Assembly: GCA_030533445.1 (NCBI GenBank)
Contig: CM060081.1
Coordinates: 32,066,111-32,130,110 of the forward strand
Source of the DNA: Cyprinodon diabolis
Taxonomy: Eukaryota; Chordata; Actinopteri; Cyprinodontiformes; Cyprinodontidae
Direction: 5' to 3'
Length of the DNA stretch: 64,000 nucleotides
Shown: one piece after another, positions 53,076 to 64,000 of the stretch
Layout: every line of letters starts with the position of its first letter
Numbering within the stretch: position 1 is the first letter of the stretch
Notes under the pieces: model-generated
Told to the model about the DNA's origin: nothing
Databases searched by the model: none
What the model saw: only the letters and a program-made list of their open reading frames with translations
Position numbers and translations under genes: made by a program

Positions 53076-56000
53076 GTATATATATATATACTTTTCTGTG
53101 TTTTACTTATTATTATTATTTTTTTTAATCAAAAACTTTACTGTACTCTACTACTATCTACTTTTCATTAGAAAGACCCTATTCCTGTATGGTGTCAATT
53201 ATTATTACTTGCTTGTGTTGATGTGTCACACAGGTAATGGAGAAAAAGCCCTAGGATCCTTTTTACTTTCCACCACACTACAGTGTGAGTGTGTGTTGTG
53301 TGCTTTTGGTTTGCTATTTTTGTTACACCCTCTTAACCTGTATCTCTATGGTACAGATGTGTTACTAAATAATATACACAAATAACGAGAAAATAAAGAA
53401 CAATAATATGCATATAGCAGGAAAATACAAAGCTCTTGCATACAGTACATCTTGATTAATCCAATGAAAATGGATGTTGACAATACTTACATCAGAGCCT
53501 TTATTTAGGTAATACATGCACGCCTTTTTGAGTGTTTGTTCCATTGTTGTTCCTGTTTAAAGTTTGCTGCTATGGCAATCATTATCATTAGGTGCACTTT
53601 TCTGCTTTAGATTATTTAAAATCTTCCCCATCTCCTTGAACATTTTTTTTTAAAGAGTGTATGTGACACTCAACCTGGCACTGAGCAGATGACAAACCAG
53701 TTGCTATATGTTGTGCCATATGCCATGATGGTGCTTTTTGGACATTGGGAACCATAGACCATATTTCATCTTGACATGATGACCAGAGAAAAGGATAAAA
53801 GTTTGATGAACAAGCAGCTATAAGAACTCAGCAGCCCCCCCTTTTCAGCCAAAGCAGTCACAGGCAAGTAACATGGCAACCCACAGAGGTGTGACTCCCC
53901 AGCCACCTTTGTATGAGGACAGAATAAACCACAGAACACACAGTATTCTCTCTCTTTCCCTTCTCTCTAGCCTATGAAGCTGGGGTCCAATTCGGCAGGG
54001 TCTTAAGCAAAAATGGAGATCCGGGCCCAAGGGGATCCAGATCTCCAGAATCATCAATAATAAGTCTTCATGGTGACCTTTCAGAAATAAACTGCTGCAA
54101 AACAGATTTTTTGCAAGACATTTCTCTTGTGTTAATGAACTTAAAGAGCCAGATTGGATGAGAAGGATCCCGGCTGTGAGCCTGAGACAAAGAAACCCTT
54201 GGTTGCTGTTGACTGACTGCTGAGCTGCTGTTGGAATTAAACTTAAGCCTTCCAAATGGAAATGGACAAAAAAGGGTTGCAGGTCTGGCACAATTAGGGA
54301 CAGAACAAACAATATGTCTTTTGAGGATGTTGATCATTTCATGTGTTTACTGATGAGTAAAGATAAAGCTAACAGGTTGGACTGCATGCTATGCTATAGT
54401 AACATGTTGTGAGCTTTTGTTGAAGCTTGGACAAGCTTTATTTCACTAAGGGTTTAAACACTGATTTAACATTAGTGTTCATGTGTTCCTCATATGCTCA
54501 TTACATTTCGATTACTAAGTATGACCAAGAGTCATTTAATGGAATCCTCATGTCTATTCGTGCTAGCTATTTGAAAGAGGGTAAAGAATAATTTGATTAA
54601 AGGTTATTTGTTCTTGATTAAGGAAATAATTTAATAAAACATTATTTGGCCAAATTATGTTGTAGTCACCTCATGGATTTGCATTGTGAATTGATCTGAA
54701 AACATTCCAATTTCTCTAAACTAGTGAAAAGCTGATTTGATCACATTCAAATTCTTCCAGATAAACTTTGGTTTTCAAACACAAAATTCACCTTAAACTG
54801 TAATATGGTTTTCACCCATGTTTCCCCATGTTTCCCCTTCCTCTTTGCACATAGTATATTAGTTTAATTGAGTTTCACTAGTTTTCTTATATTTTGAACA
54901 GAAGTTGTGATGAATATATTCCATGTAAGTGCAGAATTAACTGGTTGACCATGATAAGAGCTCAAATCACTCTTTCATTTATTATTCTAACACACCGCTA
55001 GTAGGGCGTGTGTTTATAAACAATATATAACAGCCCACATAATGTCTGATTAAATAAGATATTTACCACCCCTACTGGGGAGGGCAATAAGCCTCTTAAA
55101 GTATCAGAAATATAAATTCCCAGCTGGCTGGGAATTGAATAGAATACTGTATAAATCCACAACATATAGAACCAATGGATGACTCATGGAGTCTTGTCTC
55201 AGCAGATATTCAGCAGGAATTATTTCTGTTTTTAGTCAGAACAATCTGATCCCCTGGAGGTGTGGACTGACACACAAGGCCAGTACTGATGAAAATATCA
55301 ACCACAGTTAATAACGATGACCCACTGCTTCATTATGAGCAGCAGTGGGGTGATAAGGCTCCTTATGATCCTCCTAATATGCTGATTCTGAAAACTATCA
55401 AGGGATTCATCTCAGACTCTTCTGGCAGCCAAATGGCAGCTCAGACTGAAAGAGCTATCATATGTTTCTGACCTATGTTGGAAGTTTAACAGATCAGAGA
55501 GTACTAGCAATGTCAATCTGTCTTTGTCATACACCAGATTGTAATCATGAAAATAATGTTTAAATTTTTAAAATAGGTAAATACTTGCATAAAAAGTTAA
55601 GACAATTTTGCATAAAACATGGCATACTTCTAAATTTGCTGCTCAAGTATAAACTGTCTCATACTTTGTCAAAATCAAAACTAGCTTTCTTGGCTATGAT
55701 TGTGTTCACAACCAAGGATTTGTGTTCATTTTTTAAAGGATTTGACTGTTTTTTGAGGCTGTGTTTGAAAGACATTAAAATGCAGTTATTAGTACTGGTT
55801 GCATGATTGTTATGACTTTCTGAATGCAGTTTGCTCATTTCCCAGATGCCTGCAGTTACCTCCATTTCATTCCACATTGCAAAGACACAGCTATAAGAAT
55901 TTCAAGCTGGACGCAGGTGTGAGCATCCATGGTTGTCAGTCTGATCTAGCTCCATAAGCTAAAAAGGATCGATAGAACTCAAAGAAGTTCACAGTTATAT

Positions 56001-59000
56001 GTTTTAGCCCCCAAAAATATTTGAAAGATTCATAATATTTTCCAGTTTGTTACATTTTGATCTCTTGCCTAAATGCTGTGTATAACAGTCTTTCAATAAA
56101 TGCCTGCCTCTTAATTAAAGGCAAATCTTATAATTTTACAGACTTTTTTATGTGTTCTGAATTGTTAAAATTGTTTACATTTTTTCCAGCACAAAAAAAA
56201 GACTAGAAAAAAGTCAGACCAGGAACAATTTTAAAGAGATGTTACCAAAAAACTGTTATTATAGTGTCATTATAATCTCATATAGTAAGGCATGTAGCCG
56301 CTGGGTAAGTCTCCCCTTTCTCTACATAATCAATGTACACATTGATAATACATAATCAGCGCTTTAGTTCTAAAGTACAATACTGCACACTGTTAGTCAA
56401 ACCATTTCAACAGTGTTTCAACCTGGAGAGACTCACATGCAGAAACACAGACTTTTGTTAATGTGAAAAAATGGATGTATCTATAAATGTATCTATATGT
56501 ATCTATAACATCTTTAAATGCAGAGTCTAGAATGGTCAACTTATCTTCCAGCAGTTGCAACCATTGGCTAGGGTGGGAACAAGAGGCATTTGGTGTCCAG
56601 GTCAGAGACTTCCACCTGAAGTTACACATAGGCTTCATACGTCAGAGTACTGCTAGCTAACATCTTGCTTGACTCTAAAGGTACATTCCGAAAGCGAACA
56701 CCGAGTGGTGCAGGGGATTTCCATGTTAGGCCTTTTTATAAGAACTCTTAGGAGTGAATAAATAGCCTGCAATGCAAAGTACCCTTTCTGAGTGATGCAA
56801 ATGGTGCATTTTGTAATAGAGTCACTATAGGACCAGTTTGATATAACACAATTTCATACAATATATACAATTAGGGGGTCCCTGCTCCATCTCGCCATCA
56901 GTTTGGGGTGCCTTGGCCTGGAAAATGTTGAAGACCCCTGCACTAGTGAAATGCCAAGCCATAAAACCGTTAAATGTATTTCAACTCAAAAATCTTTATT
57001 GTTAAGGGCTTGTCTTATGATGACTGCAAGTGATTTCCAAACTCTGCGAAAGGTACAATATCCTAGTCCAGATACCACATTTTCTTCCTTTTTTAAGTGA
57101 AAAGACAATGTTTCTTATTTTTGATTAATATAGATGCGTTTTAAATGTTATACATGATGAGTATTTAATTTAGAATATATAAAATGTCTTTATGCAAATA
57201 CACTGACAGTGGAATCAAACATTATGAATAAAGCAGATTTACAGAGTTTGTTGTTATTGACTTATTTTGGGGCAATCAGACATCTTCTCTGGGGCCATTG
57301 AGGCATGTACACAGTGTGTCATCCTCACTCTGTTTGCTGCACCTGTCAGGGTGAGACAAATTACTCCTTCTGGTGTCTTGACTTTGCTGACCTTTGCAAA
57401 GCAATCATCTTGCTCTGCCCAACTTTAGCTTGAAAGAAGGTCAAAATTGAATGGAACATCTATCCACCCACATCTGCTTGTGAAAGCCACACGTCACAGC
57501 CTAAAAGAGTGGCAGCTGCAAGTCAGTGATCAGTCAATCAGTGACTTGAACCATTTCAAAGAAGCTTTGGGGTTAATGTTTTGTGCATAGAGAATGAATA
57601 AAGTGTGAACTGACACACATCCAGCACTGACAGCTGCATTGGTTACGTAAAATGGAAATGTGCACTTGTTATTTGGTAAAAATTCACAACAGAAATACAC
57701 AAAGGATTCTTTATTCATTTGGTTCACTGATCAGTGTTTTTTTTTTATTATTCCTGCTGATGAGGAATTGTTGAGGTTTTAATCAATTTTCAAGAAACCA
57801 TCAAAGCTGAAGATAAGGAAGATAGAAAAAGAGATAATTGAGCAGAAGAGAGGAACAGGTTGATGAGATAAGAAGATACTTAGAAGATAATAGTCAGGTG
57901 TTTGTTTGTGCAAAAGGTGGAGAAGAACAGCAGCAAAGAAATGTTAAGTTAAAATATATAAATATAAGGTTGAAAATATTAATAAAAAAATGAAAGCCTG
58001 TTGTTGGTTTAGAATCAGGCTAACCCCTTGGCTTGAAATCAAAAACATGCTACCTTTTACAGAAGTAAAAATGCTTCTATTGATTGATTCTTATAAAAGA
58101 TAACAAAAAAGATCTGTTCATTAAGTGCACCAAATAAAGATTGTAAAATCTTCAAACTTCTGAAGACTTTAAAAAGAACTAAGGCTGGTCAAAATGCAAA
58201 TATCATTTTCAGGTTTACTAGTTAGTTTTAATTTTAATGACAAAGTAAGCGCAATAAGTGTACTGACAATGCTCGAGGATGCATTGGGGTTATCAGGACT
58301 ACACAAATAAATTCATGTCAATACAGTGCCACAATACATGTATTAATATATATATATGTGGGTGTGTGGGGCATAACATAACGTGTGTACGTGCTGGAGT
58401 TGAAGGAGGGTGTTGCTTTTCCTTTTTATTTAAGCCAGTCATTGAAGTCTGCTCTTTTGTGAACCTGTAATGGTTTATAATTGCAGATGATGATAAAAAG
58501 CTGTTTTCAGAGAAAAGTATGAATAATTGCAAACTTTAAACAGATGCCTCAAATAAAAATTTATGACTCATTATACACATTAAATTCTTAGCCTAAACGG
58601 CTAATTTCCACTTTTTTTTATTTAAAATACATGCAGTTATGTCTGTGTTTTGTAGATCAACAGGGACATCTGTTGGTCAGTTCTGGCAGTGTAGTAAATG
58701 TGTGTGACAGGGATATATCCCCATCACAACTAAAATCCTGCCTTAGTTTATGTAATCATGACCTTATTTAATGTGTCTGCCAACCTAAGAACATTCAGTT
58801 CACTTACACTGTTATTTTTCTCACCAGTAAAAATAAATAGGGGTTATATATATTTATATCATTTTGTCAATTACTCTTCATTTGTGGAGTTTACTCTCCT
58901 GCACTGGGAATTCCCCTTGCAACCTTGCAAAGGGGGGATGCTTTAATATACTGCTGAAAGATTATTTGCCCATTTTTCTTTCATCCCCATACTCATCTCT

Positions 59001-59394
59001 TGTCAAATTCTCTCCGTCTCATTTTTTATTCCCCCCTCTTTGGCGTTAGGTGATCTGTCCATCAACACTGTCCTTTGCTATAAACTTGCAACTTTCTGTA
59101 GCTTCTAACATTGAAGCTTAACCTTAACACTAAATGTTTGATTGGTGTTGTCTTTTGTTTCTGGGATTAAACATAAAAGATATACCAACTAGAATTTTTT
59201 CCCCACGTTATTTTGAAGAATACTCCTTTCCATTAAGACTGCTTGTTGTCTCTCTACAGCATGTAAAGCAATTAAATTTTGGATGTGAATCAGAGGATTG
59301 GATCAACCTTTAGTGTCCTCAAACCACTTATAAATGATAAATGTAAGATAAATGTATTTATCTTTACATCAGATTATTTTCTTCAAGCAGGACA
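52230..59394. other. gene-poor interval
   Basis: Seven kilobases of AT-rich sequence in which I recognise no gene, splice chain or complete mobile element. Small ORFs (for example at 53845-54312 on the minus strand) have no domain-like content. A GGGTCCCTGCTCC...GAAGACCCCTGCACTAG stretch near 56875-56946 resembles the end of a dispersed fish repeat, but no element could be bounded. Confidence 0.5.
53025..53091. repeat. (AAT)n followed by (AT)n
   Basis: About 16 AAT units then CTGTATATATATATA. Confidence 0.95.
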
Positions 59395-59801
59395 CAGTGG
59401 TTACGTCCGAACGTCTGCCCTAACCCCTAAATCTCTCAAGCACTATATAGAGCGGGGACTATATATAATGGACTTTACAGTAACTCACTTAACTGACCAT
59501 TCGGACAGATGATGACTGGTCCCTGTTAGTCACATAAATCCCCCTCCACACACGGTGCCTGCTTCATCTTTGTTATTTGACACCACCACAACAAATCACA
59601 TGATGGTTTGCGAGTAGAGCTCTCTCCCTAGACAATATATCTGCTCGTCTAGTGACCATCAATGATCACTACTTTTCAATGTGTATTGTGGGAAATTTGC
59701 CGGTGTTTTTCGTCCACTAGATGTTCTGTCTCTGAACTAAAATGGTGTAACCACTATATAGTGCCCTACATAGTGATTAGGGCAGACGTTCGGACACAGC
59801 C
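59395..59801. mobile_element. MITE, same family as 4434-4832, copy 2
   Basis: The right end CAGACGTTCGGACACAGCC and the left end GTTACGTCCGAACGTCTGCCC form the inverted repeat. The interior shares CACTATATAGAG and the TGTTATTTGA/GATGATTTGCGAG-like core with copy 1. The left terminus is more diverged than the right. Confidence 0.65.
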
Positions 59802-60466
59802 AGTAAGAACAGATTTCAGGGTGTAGGTATGAATAAAAAAATGTAAAGAAAGCACCCTTTAATGCAAAACTCTACTATGCATGATTATAAACTGTAATCA
59901 AATACATAAAAAAAAAAAATGCCATTGACAATTGTAGAAAACATTCTTGACAATGAAAGAGCTGGAAAGATTGTCTGCACATTCATTATTTTCTCACTTA
60001 ACAGAAATCATTTGTATGATATATTTGCAAATACAAACATAATGACTAAACAAAAAATGAAATTTAATTTAAATTAATACCTGAATACTAGTGCTGACAA
60101 TTTGAACAGAAATGATTCAAAACACCTGGAAAATGCCCTGCTGGAAAATGCCACAATTAAAAATGACACCATTATCCACCATTCTTGTGTGCAAAAAAAG
60201 GAGTTTAAACTTTTTAAATCACTCACTTTATAACACACAGTTTAAAGAGCAACCACAGAATGTAGAATAAATACTCAAAGAAATACAAAAGACAAGATAA
60301 AGCAAGGGTGATAGGGTGCTCAGGTTTATGAAGTCCCTTTTTTAAGACTAGAAGATGTGGCTGGACTGAGTGATTGACATTGATGTTGCATATCTTGAAA
60401 TGTTTTGGTTTAATAATAAAATAAATTACAAGATGAAATGAACCATTATCTGAGCACCAGCAGCAA

Positions 60467-60848
60467 TAGTGTTGTGCCGAAGCCATTTTTTTGCCCCAAT
60501 ACCGATACCTGATACCTGGCTGTTAAGTATTGGCCAATACCAATACCTTCTGTTGGAAATTGATGTGTGTGTGTATAAATTAAGAACTGCATACTACTTG
60601 GATATAAAATAATTTCATCATGGCTTTGTCAAGCTGCAGCCTACCTTTGTGAAGCAGGGAAAACACTAATTCAAAGTGAATAGAGTAGAACTTTGTATTG
60701 CCTACCTGGTATGGGTGACAAGAGTTGACTAAACTTTTGGCTTTCGAAATGGTATCGGTGCCCTATTTGTCTGTACTCGCCAATACCGATACCACCATTT
60801 TATTGCTGGATCGGGGCCTCGCCCGATACTGGTATCGGTGCAACACTA
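60467..60848. mobile_element. MITE with TAGTGTTGCACCGATAC-type ends
   Basis: The left end TAGTGTTGTGCCGAAGCC and the inverted right end TAGTGTTGCACCGATACC match. Subterminal ACCGATACC/GGTATCGG words repeat at both ends and can pair. It is 382 bp and non-coding. A TA duplication is possible if the first two bases belong to the target. Confidence 0.7.
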
Positions 60849-61159
60849 GATTTAAGAAGCTTAGTTCTTTTAGTATTCTGTAAAGACAACCTTGCACTCT
60901 AAGATTTTCACACAACACTGTAGCGTGTGGGCTCATTGTAATGTTTGAAACTTTTCCCACAGCTTATTGAATAGCTGAATCAACTGGGTTGTTGTCTGTA
61001 TTTTAAGATGGTTTTGTGACTAGAAAGGATTGAATTATTGAAGTTCTTAACATTAAGTGTATGCTGAAAAACATTAATTTGTTAAAAAATATGGCATTGG
61101 GCTAACGTCAAATTAACATCAGAGAGCCATCAGAGTGGTTTGTTGGAAGGGTGGTGAGT

Positions 61160-61490
61160 TTCATTTGCAGCTGCACAGTAACGCAGTACTGGTGTAGCAA
61201 TGAAGGTTTGGGTTTGAATCCCTGCCGATGGTCTTTCTGTATAGAGTTTGCATGTTCTCCTGGTGCATGAGTGGTTTCTCTCTGGTTTCCTCCCGTAGTC
61301 CAAAATTATGAAGTTAGGTTAATCTAAATTCTAAATTGTTCTCAGGGGTGAGTATGTGTGCATGGTTGTGTGTCTTTGCGTTGCCCTTCTATGGACTCAC
61401 AACCTGTCCAGGATTTACCCAGCCTTTCACCCGTAGACTGCTATGGATAGGCACCCACCCTGAAGTGGGAGAAAATTGATGAATTCATTT
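61160..61490 (+). mobile_element. V-type SINE
   Basis: A tRNA-like head with B box GGTTTGAATCC (61211-61221) is followed by the central block GAGTTTGCATGTTCTCC...TCCTCCCGTAGTCCAAAA, which I recall as the conserved core of vertebrate V-SINEs. The 3' part (CAACCTGTCCAGGATTTACCC) fits fish members. Diverged and probably old. Confidence 0.7.
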
Positions 61491-61757
61491 GCATTACTTA
61501 CACTATTCATCTTGTAAATTCACAGTTTAATACTGGCAACTTGTACATTACCTTCACAATATGCAGTGTAATAATACAGGGTACCGATCTATATGAAATT
61601 TACAGAAATGCAGTAATACTATGGTGACTGCTTTGTCATTGAAGCTGTAGTATTGCAATATACAGTTGCGCTTTTACAATAATGTACTGTCATATCAAAG
61701 ATAGGAAATTACAGTAAATATAAGTTTGTTTCCCTGCATGTTGCTGTAGTCCTTACT

Positions 61758-62745
61758 GTGAAAGTCATGCAAAAATTATACAGTGCTTTATTGGAACAGT
61801 CAGACCTGTCCCCGGTTCAAATTGGTTTCCGCCAGGGCAGCCCTTTGTCACCGGTTCTGTTCATTACATTTATGGACAGAACATGTAGGTCCAGCCAGGG
61901 AACAGGGGGTGCCCAGTTTGGGGACCTCAGGATATCATCTCTGCTGTTTGCAGATTATGTTGTCCTGTTGGCCTCATCAAACCAGGACCTTCAGTGTGCT
62001 CTGGGGCGGATGGCAGCTGAGTGTGAAGCGGTCGGGATGAGAATCAGCCCCTCCAAATCCGAGGCAATGGTTCTCCACCCGAGAAAGGTGGACTCTCTTC
62101 TTCAGGTCTCACCCTTGTCTCAAGTGGAGGAGTTCAAGTATTTCGGGTTGTTGTTCATGAGTGAGGGATGGATGGAGCGTGAGATCAATAGACGGATTGG
62201 TGCGACATCAGCAGTGATGTTGTCACTGTATGGGACTGTCGTGGTGAAGCGGGAGCTGAGTCGGCGGGCAAACCTCTCAAGTTACTGATCGATCTATGTT
62301 CCCACCCTCACCAATAGTCATGAGATCTGGGTAATGACCTAACGAAAAAGATCATGATATAAGTGGCCGAAATAAGTTTCTTTTGCAGGCTGGGGGCCCC
62401 CTTCAAGATCGGATGAGGAGCTCATTTACCCGGGAGGAGCTCAGAGTAGCTCCTCCATGTCGAAAGGAGCTAGCTGAGGTGGCTTGGGCATCTGGTTCAG
62501 ATGCCTCCTGGTCACCTCCCTCCAGAGGTGTTTTAGGCATGTCCTATTTGGAGGAGGCCTCGTGGATGGCCCAGGGAATGCCGGAAGGACTATTTCTTTG
62601 AGCTGGCCTGGCATCGCCTCGGGGTCACCCCAGAGCAGCTGAAGGAGGTGTGTGCGGGTCGGGAAGTATGGGCATCTTTGCTTAGACTGCTGCCTCTGCA
62701 ACCCAGCCCCGGATAAATTGGAACAAAATGGATGGATGTATTGTA
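61758..62745 (+). pseudogene. Rex3/RTE-like LINE reverse transcriptase remnant
   Basis: A 176-codon frame carries RT motifs FRQGSPLSPVLF and LLFADYVVLLASS, then GMRISPSKSEAMVL and QVEEFKYFG. The catalytic F-A-D-D box reads F-A-D-Y, so a metal-binding Asp is lost. The frame stops at 62288. Later frames retain TREELRV and, before the tail, EVWASLLRLLPLQP. The copy ends in AAAATGGATGGATG. It is 5' truncated. The clade is by recall of fish elements with this tail. Confidence 0.78.
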
Positions 62746-64000
62746 AATGCACAGTGAAAAGAGTCTCACATTTTAGCAGCACCTAACAATCAGAATTTAG
62801 CTCCAACAATTCTCTACTTGACCACTTTTCCTTTCTCTGCTAAAGGAAAGCATTCTAACAGCATAATACTGCCATCATCAAGTTATACAACTCAACAAAG
62901 AGTACAACTCAAGAACATTTTTGCAAAAGTATTATATTTTTCAATGTCAGAGTAAATAAATTATTAAACAAAAGTATGCAACGATAAAAAGGTCTTTGTA
63001 TACAAACATTTAAAAGAAAAGTAATAAAAAGTGTGATTTTAGCTTTCCCTCTGATTCCTGTATTTCTCTAGCGCCTACATACTATGAATTGTTAGTCCAG
63101 TAAAGATGAAGTATGTGGCTTTATGAATTCTGCATGTGACTAGGATCCACCACTGTAATGGAAATATTGGAAAAAAGAGAAGAAATTTGTCCTCCCCAAA
63201 TGTCCTTGAATGAAACACTTAATCCCCATGAGCTCTACTGATTTAAATTTCGCATTCTTTGCAGCGAAACGCTACTATATTTAAAAAGAGAAAGATTTAA
63301 AAAATAATTCTAGCAGTTTAGACATTTTTTTAATCAAAATCCATTGCTGAACATGAAAGCAAGACGGCCCCTTTATCCGCGTTGTGAAATGAGGCTTCAC
63401 CACGTCATTGAAGCTGCATTTTCACTGAAAACCTGCAGGATAAATGCAGCAGTACCCAAAATATTATGACAAAATACATTATGACACCTTTCTCAGTCAG
63501 ATAATTTAAAAGAGATCATCAAGCTGCCTCCCAATTGCTTTTTAAGAATTTGTCAATGTGTCAGCATCTTTCAAGCTGTGCTGCATCTGTGTGCTTTTTT
63601 TGTCACGCTTCATATCTAAACCCCTTTTCAGCAGCAGTCCTTTAGCCACTGTTTGAGGCAAAGTGACTGCATTAAGTAGAATGACAGAGACCTACTTCAT
63701 ACTCCCTCTGTATCATCTTCACTTTCCTTTTTTTAAACCTCTCATCAGCCTCCTGCTCCCTCACCCTCTCGGTCTGAAATCCCCCCTCTCTTTACCCTCT
63801 TCCAGTTAATTTTTTCCAATTTACTGCGGTCCCCCCCCCCCACACACACACACACACACACCCACCTCTTCTCCTCATGCTGCCTTCCTCCATTCCCCCA
63901 TCTCTTGGGCATTTTGCAATCACACAGTCAGGCATGTGAGATGAAAGACTTATGTAACCTGCTTTTCAATATACACACACCCACTTCTCTTTGTCTCTAT
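62746..64000. other. intergenic, nothing recognised
   Basis: No gene or element boundary was seen. The region becomes pyrimidine-rich on the plus strand toward 63700-64000, including a C10 run followed by (AC)n at about 63831-63861. Confidence 0.5.
63831..63861. repeat. (C)n(AC)n microsatellite
   Basis: A run of C followed by about ten CA units. Confidence 0.95.

Noticed and set aside
53845..54312. 155-codon minus-strand ORF
   Set aside because: No recognisable domain, and no splice or promoter context. It is within the length expected by chance in a window this size.

Overview
The window looks like teleost fish genomic DNA, probably a percomorph. It is AT-rich and contains one intact vertebrate GPCR gene. 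The rest is dense with fish-type mobile DNA: Tc1, hAT, CACTG-ended and MITE DNA transposons, tRNA-derived and V-type SINEs, CR1/L2-like and Rex3/RTE-like LINE pieces, Ty3-like solo LTRs, and two retrovirus-type LTR elements. There are no prokaryotic features. Everything was read by eye; family names rest on recognised motifs and recall, not on searches.

Layout. 1-9295: intergenic DNA with an (AT)n tract, a SINE, a MITE, and a LINE fragment split by a Tc1 element with TA target duplications. 9296-10945 (minus): the intact coding exon of the histamine H1 receptor (hrh1). A good splice acceptor lies at 11134-11135, and a candidate 5' UTR exon and promoter lie at 15249-15425. 15548-25534: a hAT-like element (8-bp target duplication) that has received a solo LTR (15825-16557, 5-bp duplication CTTTT) and an 8.5-kb LTR element (16665-25153, 4-bp duplication CTAC). 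The two 713-bp LTRs of that element look identical, but inside it only a C-terminal piece of integrase is readable.

26011-39807 (minus): a complete class I-like endogenous retrovirus with 4-bp duplication GTAG, LTRs about 2% diverged, a tRNA-Arg-type primer site, and gag, pro, pol and env. Gag and pol are broken at several points. Env (638 codons) is open. An unrecognised 280-codon ORF lies between env and the 3' LTR. Between protease and reverse transcriptase there is an extra domain with two H-x-T motifs that looks like a 2H phosphoesterase. The leader holds four short hairpins whose stems covary around a nearly constant loop. The leader of the other LTR element holds a different array built on the same principle.

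41087-46506: a 5.4-kb DNA transposon with CACTG ends. It contains a Myb/SANT-like exon (minus), a spliced gene of unknown function (plus), an RNase H-bearing LINE remnant and several tandem repeats. 46510-64000: gene-poor DNA with SINEs, MITEs, a solo LTR-like copy, a field of degenerate ATATCTGAAATG repeats, an L2-like LINE tail and a Rex3/RTE-like reverse transcriptase remnant with a mutated active site.

The most notable material is in the provirus: the extra pro-pol domain, the post-env ORF and the covarying leader hairpins. The nearly gutted LTR element with apparently identical LTRs is also notable. hrh1 is the only host gene I can support; its presumed upstream region is filled with nested insertions starting about 160 bp from the candidate transcription start.
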